From positions 1-8,020 of the forward strand of contig JAIUYC010000129.1 in NCBI GenBank assembly GCA_020216575.1: a DNA stretch of 8,020 nucleotides, given 5' to 3'. Shown here in pieces: positions 1-5,867 of this stretch. Source of the stretch: Coleofasciculus sp. S288 (lineage in GTDB: Bacteria > Cyanobacteriota > Cyanobacteriia > Cyanobacteriales > Coleofasciculaceae). The notes under the pieces were generated by a model, which saw only the letters and a program-made list of their open reading frames with translations, was not told the DNA's origin and ran no database searches. The first letter of the stretch is position 1. Each line of letters begins with the position of its first letter. The translations under genes and the position numbers were made by a program.

Positions 1-64
1 ATCTACTCCCACCCCACCGAGATAGCGGCGAGTCAAGCGAAACGGCTAGTGCAAGAAGGCGTGA

Positions 65-82
65 TGAGCAGGGGGCAGAGGG
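65..82. repeat. Short G-rich dispersed-repeat-like fragment
   Basis: The stretch TGAGCAGGGGGCAGAGGG has the look of the GAGCAGGGGGCAGAG-type repeats scattered between genes in many cyanobacterial genomes. Only one short copy is present here, so the assignment rests on recognition of the pattern and not on internal repetition. If correct, it marks this position as intergenic, which argues against an open frame running through it. Confidence 0.3.
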
Positions 83-92
83 CTTTTATGAA

Positions 93-117
93 AGAAAGCT
101 TGTATAGTAAGCTTTTT
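93..117. terminator. Possible bidirectional terminator downstream of ppsA
   Basis: Bases 93-101 pair with 109-117 (core AAAGCTT with AAGCTTT, plus a G-T wobble and an A-T pair) around a 7-base loop. On the plus strand the stem runs into TTTTT and then a second TTTTT after AACC. On the minus strand, about 40 bases past the ppsA stop, the tail is the weaker TCTTTCATAAAA. The stem is AT-rich, so termination would be modest. It could serve ppsA, a convergent plus-strand gene from the left, or both. Confidence 0.4.
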
Positions 118-156
118 AACCTTTTTCAACTGGATAGTTATTTCCACCACGCTGCA

Positions 157-2595
157 CTAGCCTGTGATTCCCTCAACGTCCGCCACCATCAACAGCGTCT
201 TCAAAACAGAATCGGGGTTGAGGCTAATAGAGTCAATGCCCTGTTCTACCAAGAACTTCGCAAACTCAGGATAGTCACTCGGCGCTTGACCGCAGATGCC
301 AATTTTACGACCTTTTTCTTTTGCCGTTGCGATCGCCATTTTCACCATCCGCTTTACACCAGTACTGCGTTCGTCAAAAATACGAGCCACCAAAGCCGAA
401 TCTCGATCTAACCCTAACGTTAGCTGAGTCAGGTCATTAGAACCAATCGAGAAACCATCAAATACCTCCGCAAACTCATCCGCTTGGATGACATTACTCG
501 GCAACTCGCACATCACATAAACCTGCAAGCCATTAACGCCTCGCTCCAAACCATGTTTCGCCATCTCCGTCAACACCTGACGCCCTTCATCTGGTGTGCG
601 ACAGAAGGGAATCATCGGGATGACATTCGTTAACCCCATCTCGTCCCGCACCCGCTTGAGTGCCTGACATTCCAGAGCAAAGGCATCGCGATAATTCTCA
701 TCGTAATAGCGAGACGCCCCACGCCAGCCGAGCATCGGGTTTTCTTCTTTCGGCTCAAACTGCTTGCCACCCAAAAGGTTAGCATACTCGTTGCTCTTGA
801 AATCCGACATGCGCACAATCACGGGTCTGGGATAAAATGCAGCAGCAATCATTCCCACCCCAGACGTTAGCTTATCCACAAAGAACTGGGGTTTACTGTC
901 GTAGAGTTTAGTTAGCTCAGTAATTTGAGCTTTCACCAATTCATCATCCAACTGGTCAAAGTGAATCAATGCCAGTGGGTGTGCTTGAATGTTGTTGGCA
1001 ATGATAAATTCCAGCCGAGCTAAACCCACGCCATCACAAGGGAAGGCCGACAGGCTAAACGCTTTTTCGGGATTCCCCACATTCATCAAGATTTGGGTGC
1101 GAGTTCGCGGCAGGCTTTCCAGGGCAATCTCTTTCACCTCAAACGGCAGCAACCCGCTATAGACTCGCCCTTCATCCCCTTCCGAACACGAAACCGTTAC
1201 CTCTTGACCCGTCTTCAATACCTCTGTAGCATCACCACAACCAACAATTGCAGGAATGCCCATTTCCCGTGCAATAATTGCCGCATGGCAAGTACGCCCA
1301 CCTTGATTGGTGACAATTGCACTCGCTTTTTTCATAATCGGTTCCCAGTCTGGGTCAGTCTTATTCGTAACCAAAACTTCGCCAGGTTGGAACAGATGGA
1401 TTTTGTTAACATCCAGAATGATGTGGACTTTGCCCTGACCAATTGCCGCACCAACGCTTCGACCTGTAACCAGAACCTCGTTGCGCTCTTTCAGTTTGTA
1501 ATCCCTTAAAATGTTGGCAGATTTCTGGGATTGCACCGTTTCGGGTCGCGCTTGAACGACAAACAGTTCCCCCGTAACGCCATCTTTTGCCCACTCAATA
1601 TCCATCGGCGTATAGACACCCCGCACTTGGGAATAGTGGTCTTCAATTTCCACCGCCCAATGCCCAAGTTGCAGAATCTCCTCATCGGTGAGGCAGAATT
1701 TCTCCTTTTCGGATTCCGATACCCAGACGTTTTTCGTTAATCTGGAACTACCCACGTCGTAGACCATTTTGATTCTCTTGTTGCCCAGCCGTTTCTCCAA
1801 AATTGGGCGGAATCCATCTTTTAACGTTGGCTTGAACACCAAGTATTCATCTGGGTTAACGGCACCTTGGACAACGTTTTCCCCTAACCCGTAAGCAGCG
1901 GTAATCAGTGCCGCATTCTTGAAGCCGCTTTCGGTGTCAATAGTGAACATGACACCAGAGGAAGCTAGGTCAGAACGCACCATTTTCTGAATGCCGACGG
2001 AGAGGGCAACGTCTAACTGGTCGAAGCCATTGTGTTGACGATAGGAGATAGCGCGGTCGGTAAACAGAGAGGCGAAGCACCGTTGGCAATATTCCAGCAC
2101 CCGTTTGAAGCCTTGGACGTTCAAATAAGTTTCCTGTTGACCTGCAAAACTGGCATCAGGAAGGTCTTCAGCCGTAGCAGACGAGCGAACGGCGACTTCC
2201 GTATCTTCTCCGTAGCGATCGCACAACTTCTGATAAGCTGCTCCAATCGCCGCCTCCAGTTCTGGCGGAAAGTCTGCACCAAGGATTAATCTCCGGGCTT
2301 TTTTGCCATGCTGCTGAAGGTTGCTGACATTATCCACATCTAGATCAGCAAACAGTTGGCGCAATTTGGCTTCTAGTCCCGCTTTCTCAATGAAGTAACG
2401 GTAGGCATAGGCAGTGATGGCAAACCCATTGGGAACATTAATTCCCTTGGGCTTTAGTTGGCGGATCAGTTCACCGAGAGAGGCGTTTTTCCCACCAACC
2501 AAGGGAATGTCCTCAATTCCTATTTGATCAAACCAAAGAATCAACGCTTGCTCGTCGCTGGATTGGGTAGATGTCACTGTGGTAGATGTCAGCAT
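157..2595 (-). CDS. ppsA: Phosphoenolpyruvate synthase (pyruvate, water dikinase)
   Basis: This enzyme converts pyruvate, ATP and water to PEP, AMP and phosphate in the cytosol, the entry step of gluconeogenesis from pyruvate. The 812-residue product has the family's three parts in order. The N-terminal ATP-grasp-like nucleotide-binding domain covers about 20-355 (VGGKNASLGE at 33-42, AVRSSATAEDLPDASFAGQQ near 135-154, QARPET at 348-353). The swivelling phosphohistidine domain has GGRTCHAAIIAREMGIPA at 432-449, with His437 the phosphate carrier. The C-terminal TIM barrel binds pyruvate/PEP (VRMSDFKSNEY at 594-604, GSNDLTQLTLGLDRD at 718-732, CGQAPSD at 768-774, with Cys768 the expected acid/base). 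All key residues are present, and the length is close to the roughly 790 residues of E. coli PpsA. The ATG at 2595 is the natural start, with GGGA 8 bases upstream as a weak ribosome site. The gene appears to be transcribed alone: a terminator lies between it and the upstream channel gene, and a structured leader precedes it. Confidence 0.97.
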   Translation of the reverse strand: MLTSTTVTSTQSSDEQALILWFDQIGIEDIPLVGGKNASLGELIRQLKPKGINVPNGFAITAYAYRYFIEKAGLEAKLRQLFADLDVDNVSNLQQHGKKARRLILGADFPPELEAAIGAAYQKLCDRYGEDTEVAVRSSATAEDLPDASFAGQQETYLNVQGFKRVLEYCQRCFASLFTDRAISYRQHNGFDQLDVALSVGIQKMVRSDLASSGVMFTIDTESGFKNAALITAAYGLGENVVQGAVNPDEYLVFKPTLKDGFRPILEKRLGNKRIKMVYDVGSSRLTKNVWVSESEKEKFCLTDEEILQLGHWAVEIEDHYSQVRGVYTPMDIEWAKDGVTGELFVVQARPETVQSQKSANILRDYKLKERNEVLVTGRSVGAAIGQGKVHIILDVNKIHLFQPGEVLVTNKTDPDWEPIMKKASAIVTNQGGRTCHAAIIAREMGIPAIVGCGDATEVLKTGQEVTVSCSEGDEGRVYSGLLPFEVKEIALESLPRTRTQILMNVGNPEKAFSLSAFPCDGVGLARLEFIIANNIQAHPLALIHFDQLDDELVKAQITELTKLYDSKPQFFVDKLTSGVGMIAAAFYPRPVIVRMSDFKSNEYANLLGGKQFEPKEENPMLGWRGASRYYDENYRDAFALECQALKRVRDEMGLTNVIPMIPFCRTPDEGRQVLTEMAKHGLERGVNGLQVYVMCELPSNVIQADEFAEVFDGFSIGSNDLTQLTLGLDRDSALVARIFDERSTGVKRMVKMAIATAKEKGRKIGICGQAPSDYPEFAKFLVEQGIDSISLNPDSVLKTLLMVADVEGITG

Positions 2596-2689
2596 AACTC
2601 TTTTCCCAACAACTAATACTTTCAGTTTAGCTTTAGAAAATATTTGGGATCGCTACACACCCCCGGAGAATCTTCTGTAAAATTGGCAT

Positions 2690-2746
2690 CATTTCAGCCT
2701 TGCGAGAGTTCCTTAAAAACTGAAATGCTTACCAATAAAGAACTCT
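2690..2746 (-). promoter_or_regulatory. Interleaved stem pair in the ppsA leader (candidate RNA pseudoknot or switch)
   Basis: Read on the minus strand, AGAGTTCTTTA (2746-2736) pairs with TAAGGAACTCT (2715-2705) over 11 positions with a single U-G wobble. CATTTCAG (2727-2720) pairs with CTGAAATG (2697-2690) over 8 perfect pairs. The arms alternate, so the two helices either form an H-type pseudoknot (linkers of 8, 4 and 7 bases) or exclude each other as a two-state switch. On the plus strand the wobble becomes a C-A mismatch, so the fold favours the ppsA sense strand. It ends about 95 bases before the ppsA start codon. I do not recognise a known riboswitch. Functional assignment is inference, and chance pairing in AT-rich DNA is possible. 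Confidence 0.4.
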
Positions 2747-2845
2747 GGTTTTGATAGATAATGATTCTGTTTTCACTGGACAGGCATAAAAATATTGATG
2801 ATTCTTCTTCTTTGTTCACCAAATTGCGTCATTTTTAAAATTATG

Positions 2846-2874
2846 CTAATATGGTAGGGTTGAGAAAAAATCAA
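2846..2874 (-). promoter_or_regulatory. Weak promoter-like pair for ppsA
   Basis: On the minus strand TTGATT (2874-2869) and TATTAG (2851-2846) are separated by 17 bases, each matching four of six positions of the sigma-70 -35 and -10 consensus. CATAAT directly follows as an alternative -10. The pair lies just after the terminator of the upstream unit and would give ppsA a leader of roughly 240 bases that includes the interleaved stems. AT-rich DNA yields such matches by chance, so this is only a candidate. Confidence 0.25.
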
Positions 2875-2888
2875 TTATTTGTTAATCT

Positions 2889-2919
2889 AAAAAAAAGTAC
2901 CTCTCGCTACAGCTAGAGG
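2889..2919 (-). terminator. Intrinsic terminator of the mutL-channel unit
   Basis: On the minus strand CCTCTAGCT (2919-2911) pairs with AGCGAGAGG (2908-2900) with one internal mismatch, closing a tight loop. After TAC comes a run of eight T residues (2896-2889). This is a standard Rho-independent terminator about 60 bases past the channel stop codon, and it separates that gene from ppsA. Confidence 0.75.
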
Positions 2920-2938
2920 CTGTTAGCAACTCTGTTCA

Positions 2939-2990
2939 TAATTGATGATTAGTGATTTACAAGAAGCTACCAATTACTAATCACCAATTA
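2939..2990. repeat. Inverted repeat spanning the channel gene stop codon
   Basis: Bases 2939-2957 are almost the exact reverse complement of 2972-2990 (19-base arms, two imperfect positions, 14-base spacer). In the minus-strand RNA one of the imperfections is a U-G wobble. The right arm contains the channel gene's last two codons (Asn, Trp) and its TGA at 2983-2981. The AT-rich ATTGGTGATTAGTAATT-type sequence resembles dispersed repeats often seen between cyanobacterial genes. It could act as an mRNA 3' stabiliser ahead of the terminator at 2889-2919, or be a small mobile-type repeat that inserted at the gene end and supplied the stop codon. Confidence 0.6.
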
Positions 2991-3793
2991 GTCTTTTCCA
3001 ACTTAGTCCCGCAGATTTTGCAGAACTGAGCATCCTTATCATGGAAGGGCAAACCACAACCCGAACAGGACTTCTCAACTTGGTTCGCTGTTTTGAGTAA
3101 TTGCTTAATCAAATCCCCTAATTGCCAAGGAATCAGAGCAATTCCCGTCAAAATCATTAGCACTGTCAGCAATCTGCCGCCTTCTGAAACCGGAGTAACA
3201 TCTCCAAACCCTACGGTTGTCATTGTGACAACAGAAAAATAGAACGCATCTAAAAACGTTCCAAACGCCTCAGCATTGACTCGATGCTCAACTTGATAAA
3301 TAAAACCCGAGTAAATAAAAATAATTGTAAATAAGGTAAATAAAATTCTGGCAAAAATAACGCCGTCTTCAGAGCTGATTCTTAAAAAATAAATCTTCAG
3401 ATTTATAAACCGAATTAATCGCAGCAGTCGAAACCATCTGAAAATTCGGATAAATTGGATATTGGTGAGTCTCAGAATGAAAGGCAAAATAGCAATCAAG
3501 TCAACGAGAGCGAAGGGACTAAAAAAGAACTTTAATTTCTCTTCGGCACACCAAAGCCGGATTAGATACTCCGTAACAAAAATAACTCCAATTAATCGAT
3601 CAATCGTATCAATAATAGTACGAACCGAATCAGGGATTGGGTAAGTTTGAGCGACGAAAATCGCTGAAGATAGCAGAATGAGTGCCAGAATGAACAAATT
3701 TACGGCTCTACCGACTGGCGTTTCAATATCTTCTAAGTAATGGGCAATCTTTCGCCGCAACGGTATTGTAGAAAAATTTAAATTAAATTCCAT
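2981..3793 (-). CDS. Voltage-gated-type K+ channel with C-terminal zinc ribbon
   Basis: This is a 270-residue six-helix cation channel of the ion transport family, expected in a membrane as a tetramer. Residues below count from the ATG at 3793. S1 is about 29-50 and S2 about 62-82 (conserved E75, R79). S3 is about 92-108 (D98). S4 is the voltage sensor, with arginines at every third place (116, 119, 122, 125, 128). S5 is about 145-168, and S6 about 207-226. The pore helix leads to the selectivity filter TVGFGD at 193-198, a potassium-type signature. A soluble tail follows with CxxC (243, 246) and CxxC (258, 261), a small zinc ribbon. An in-frame TTG at 3805 would add four residues. I prefer the ATG, which overlaps the mutL end by 11 bases, consistent with translational coupling. 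The last codons lie in an inverted repeat. K+ selectivity is inferred from the filter; gating and physiological role are unknown. Confidence 0.88.
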   Translation of the reverse strand: MEFNLNFSTIPLRRKIAHYLEDIETPVGRAVNLFILALILLSSAIFVAQTYPIPDSVRTIIDTIDRLIGVIFVTEYLIRLWCAEEKLKFFFSPFALVDLIAILPFILRLTNIQFIRIFRWFRLLRLIRFINLKIYFLRISSEDGVIFARILFTLFTIIFIYSGFIYQVEHRVNAEAFGTFLDAFYFSVVTMTTVGFGDVTPVSEGGRLLTVLMILTGIALIPWQLGDLIKQLLKTANQVEKSCSGCGLPFHDKDAQFCKICGTKLEKTNW

Positions 3794-5684
3794 GACTCTT
3801 GCCAATCACCCAATGACGGCGGAAGAAGCGAGACAGTGCTGACTCTTCTAGCGGTAAATAAATGGGGCGTCCGTGGGGACAAGTGCGAGGATTGCGAGTC
3901 ACTTTCCATTGGTCTAATAATGCCTGCATTTCTGGCAAGCTTAACGGTGTACCATTGCGAATGGCACTGCGACAAGCTGTTGCCACCTGAGCGGCTTGCA
4001 AGTCTCCTCCCAAGCTCAGTTCTAAGAGGGCATCCGCACAATCGTCTCGTTTTGTCAAGAGTTCGGGAGCGTTGCGGACTGCCCACACGCGATCGCCAAA
4101 GGGTTCCACATCCAATCCCAAGCGCTGAAGTTGCTCAACCTGAGCGGGTGTCAAATAATTGAGAATGACTGGAGTTTCCAACGGTACAAGCTGCCAGCGA
4201 TCGCACAATTGCTCGTACAATACCCGCTCGTGGGCAATGTGCTGCTCGATTAACCACATCCCTGTCGGATGCTCTGCCAGGATGTACATCTTGTGAATCT
4301 GAGCTACAGCCCGCAGTTCAATTAGTCCAATTTCAGTCGCTTTCTTGGTATTTTTATCATCTTGGGGTGTGGGTTGAACGGAACGGTTTACATGATAAGC
4401 TCCTTTTTCTTCCGACACCTTGATCAACTTCGCCACTCGTTCAGATTGAGAGGCGGTGGGAAGATTAGCAGAACTGATGCGTAAGGCTTGCTCAATCGCT
4501 TGCGTCACCTGTTCTTGCCAGTAACTGAGCGAGTGCAAGTAAATTTCTGCCTTAGCCGGATGCCGATTCCAATCAATTTGGCTCGGGCAAATCTGGAGGT
4601 GGAGGAAACAAATCGGAAAGCGATCGCGCGGCACTGTTCGCGCCAACGCCGCCAAAATAGTTTGTTCCAACTCAGGCGATCGCACTAAGCGTCCATTCAT
4701 CGCCACCTTTACCCAATCCGGGCGTCGCCGATGACATCGATCCGGTAGTCCCAAAACGAGTTCAATTTTAGACGAGGGGTTAGGGGAAGACGGGGAGACG
4801 CGGAGAGGGGGAGACGTGGAGAGGTTTATTAAAGAACTCCCCGCGTCCCCGCGTCCCAATGCCTCCGTGTCCCCGCGTCCCCGTATCCCCGTGTCCCCGC
4901 GTCCCCGTATCCCCGTGTCCCCGTGTCCCCGCGTCCCCGTGTCCCTGCGTCCCCGCGTCCCCATGTCCTCCTCTTCCCCAGTTCCTGAAGGTGTTGGCAC
5001 ATCCAGCGCTAAATACTGCAAGTCAGTCTGTCGCACTTGCTTCAAGATTTGGGGCAGAATCTGCTGTGCCACCTTGCCCGGACTAATAGTAAACCAGGGG
5101 CGATCGTTTTGTTGCACCTGCCAGGTAACGCTGGGATGGCAGAGGGCAATTTGCTGAATGGTTGCCTGTACAGCTTTGAGTTGTTGAGCAATGCTTGGTA
5201 ATCCTTTGCGACGCACAGGCCAATTCCCGAATAAATGAGAGACGCTGACAACCGTACCGGGTGCGATCGCGGCAGCTTCGATTCGGAGCGGTTCGCCTTG
5301 GGAATTATACGTCACTCGCCACCCCTCAACCGTTCCTGCCAGTCGGCTCAAAATTTCTAGTTTTGCCAGCGCCGCCAAACTGTGTAAGGCTTCTCCGCGA
5401 AAGCCCAAACTCGTAATCTTCCACAAATCATCCTTACTGCGAATTTTACTCGTGCTGTGAGCAGAGGCGGCGTGTTGCAAATCTTTCAAACTCATGCCAG
5501 TCCCATTATCCGCCACTCGTACTCGCCACTGCTCAGACCATAGTGAAACCACGATACGAGTTGCACCAGCATCAAGAGCATTATCCACCAGCTCTCGCAC
5601 TACTGCTGCTAACGAGTCAATCACCTCGCCAGCAGCAATCAAATTCACCACCTCCTGAGGGAGGGTTTGGATACCAACAGACAT
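3783..5684 (-). CDS. mutL: DNA mismatch repair protein MutL, endonuclease type, with internal repeat insertion
   Basis: MutL links mismatch recognition by MutS to strand removal. The N-terminal GHKL ATPase shows RELVDNALDAGA (30-41, catalytic Glu31 and Mg-binding Asn35), DNGTGM (59-64), TSK (78-80) and GFRGEAL (94-100). The transducer domain resumes at about 306 (KIELVLGLPD, then VAMNGRLVRS, and NRHPAKAE at 373-380). The C-terminal dimerisation domain carries a metal-dependent nicking site: EQHIAHERVLYE at 480-491 (a variant of DQHA-x2-E-x4-E), ACRSAIRNG at 570-578 and CPHGRP at 602-607. This fits MutH-less organisms, where MutL itself nicks. The 633-residue length exceeds the usual cyanobacterial size because residues about 240-303 are encoded by eight-base tandem repeats, giving DTGIRGRG-like units and then a Ser/Pro-rich stretch. 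The ATG at 5684 places the conserved IAAGEV where expected (16-21). It overlaps the downstream channel gene. Confidence 0.96.
   Translation of the reverse strand: MSVGIQTLPQEVVNLIAAGEVIDSLAAVVRELVDNALDAGATRIVVSLWSEQWRVRVADNGTGMSLKDLQHAASAHSTSKIRSKDDLWKITSLGFRGEALHSLAALAKLEILSRLAGTVEGWRVTYNSQGEPLRIEAAAIAPGTVVSVSHLFGNWPVRRKGLPSIAQQLKAVQATIQQIALCHPSVTWQVQQNDRPWFTISPGKVAQQILPQILKQVRQTDLQYLALDVPTPSGTGEEEDMGTRGRRDTGTRGHGDTGIRGRGDTGIRGRGDTEALGRGDAGSSLINLSTSPPLRVSPSSPNPSSKIELVLGLPDRCHRRRPDWVKVAMNGRLVRSPELEQTILAALARTVPRDRFPICFLHLQICPSQIDWNRHPAKAEIYLHSLSYWQEQVTQAIEQALRISSANLPTASQSERVAKLIKVSEEKGAYHVNRSVQPTPQDDKNTKKATEIGLIELRAVAQIHKMYILAEHPTGMWLIEQHIAHERVLYEQLCDRWQLVPLETPVILNYLTPAQVEQLQRLGLDVEPFGDRVWAVRNAPELLTKRDDCADALLELSLGGDLQAAQVATACRSAIRNGTPLSLPEMQALLDQWKVTRNPRTCPHGRPIYLPLEESALSRFFRRHWVIGKSHGI
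4783..4823. repeat. G-rich octamer repeats, opposite orientation, within mutL
   Basis: On the plus strand GGGGAGAC (4792-4799), GCGGAGAG (4800-4807), GGGGAGAC (4808-4815) and GTGGAGAG (4816-4823) form four eight-base units, preceded by a related GGGGAAGAC. They face the C-rich octamers at 4839-4966 across the 15-base spacer 4824-4838, so the whole looks like an imperfect inverted structure with G runs on opposite strands. In mutL they encode the Ser/Pro-rich stretch at about residues 288-301. Confidence 0.75.
4839..4966. repeat. Tandem octamer repeat (16 units of CCCCGYRT) inside mutL
   Basis: The plus strand shows CCCCGCGT, CCCCGTGT and CCCCGTAT units in tight succession: 128 bases, exactly 16 eight-base steps. 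Twelve consecutive units (4871-4966) have at most one base off the CCCCGYRT pattern, while 4855-4870 are degenerate. Three units make 24 bases, so the mutL frame reads an eight-residue period: MGTRGRR, then DTGTRGHG, DTGIRGRG twice, DTEALGRG (residues 241-279). Similar GGGGACACGGGGACGC-type repeats are familiar between genes in cyanobacteria. Here they are inside a conserved repair gene, in a place where MutL homologues have a transducer-domain loop. On the coding strand they give nine GGGG runs with 4-base gaps (4871-4938). Confidence 0.95.
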
Positions 5685-5696
5685 AAACGCTCAACA

Positions 5697-5739
5697 TGTT
5701 GGAGGTTAGGAGGTTACAAGGTTGAAGATTAGAAGGTTC
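5697..5739. repeat. Short 7-8 base tandem repeats upstream of mutL
   Basis: On the minus strand this reads as CCTTCTAA, TCTTCAA, CCTTGTAA, CCTCCTAA and CCTCCAA, a degenerate 7-8 base tandem array of a type common in filamentous cyanobacteria. It ends about 12 bases before the mutL start codon, so it lies in the mutL leader, leaving only a weak GAG as ribosome site. An inverted relative occurs at 5868-5894. Confidence 0.65.
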
Positions 5740-5765
5740 ATAGTAGTCTTTCCCATTTTTGCCAC

Positions 5766-5824
5766 TCGTAGAACAGGCGTCTCGCCTGTGTAACTATGGC
5801 GCAGGCAAGATGCCTGCTCTACGA
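5766..5824. repeat. Double palindromic repeat element between the kinase gene and mutL
   Basis: Arms 5766-5790 and 5800-5824 are inverted copies: 21 of 25 positions match, the four differences all being transitions, around a 9-base spacer. Each arm is itself a perfect small hairpin: ACAGGCGTCTCGCCTGT (5773-5789) and GCAGGCAAGATGCCTGC (5801-5817), each with a 7-bp stem and 3-base loop. The element can thus fold as one long stem or as two side-by-side hairpins. It resembles the CAGGC-rich palindromes dispersed in many cyanobacterial genomes. It might also weaken read-through from the kinase gene, but no T run follows it on the minus strand. Confidence 0.85.
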
Positions 5825-5867
5825 AGATTTTTACAAAATTGCAACCTACCCGTCTTTTAACCCCTCA

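Larger units (their letters stand above)
1..156. other. Left edge, downstream of ppsA; no gene identified
   Basis: This stretch lies downstream of the ppsA stop. On the plus strand, frame 1 stays open from the left edge (reading IYSHPTEIAASQAKRLVQEG first) but only stops at 411, deep inside antisense ppsA, so it is unlikely to be real as a whole. The first 20 residues could be the tail of a plus-strand gene entering from the left, with a frame change or repeat insertion afterwards, but I do not recognise them. Frame 2 stops at 23-25 and frame 3 at 105-107. No minus-strand gene start is convincing. The stretch also contains a short G-rich repeat-like piece and a hairpin, listed separately. Confidence 0.3.

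Noticed and set aside
49..411. Plus-strand open frame overlapping the ppsA end
   Set aside because: Most of it is antisense to the conserved C-terminal part of ppsA, and the encoded sequence resembles no protein family; only the first residues before about 65 could be a gene tail.
1093..1509. Plus-strand open frame of 138 codons
   Set aside because: It is antisense to the phosphohistidine domain of ppsA, and has no recognisable motif.
2824..2851. Plus-strand promoter-like pair TTGCGT and TAATAT, 17 bases apart
   Set aside because: It is a weak match in AT-rich DNA and would only drive antisense transcription into the channel gene; it overlaps the equally weak minus-strand pair.
3778..4162. 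Open frames of about 100 codons on both strands within the 3' end of mutL
   Set aside because: They overlap the conserved MutL endonuclease motifs in other frames and show no recognisable features.
4839..4966. Regular repeat block considered as a CRISPR array
   Set aside because: The period is 8 bases with no spacers; it is a simple tandem repeat inside a coding frame.
4816..5157. Plus-strand Pro/Ser/Arg-rich open frames through the repeat block
   Set aside because: They are antisense to mutL and stay open only because the octamer repeat lacks stop codons on that strand.
5766..5824. Double palindrome considered as the terminator of the kinase gene
   Set aside because: No T run follows it on the minus strand, and its shape matches a dispersed repeat better.
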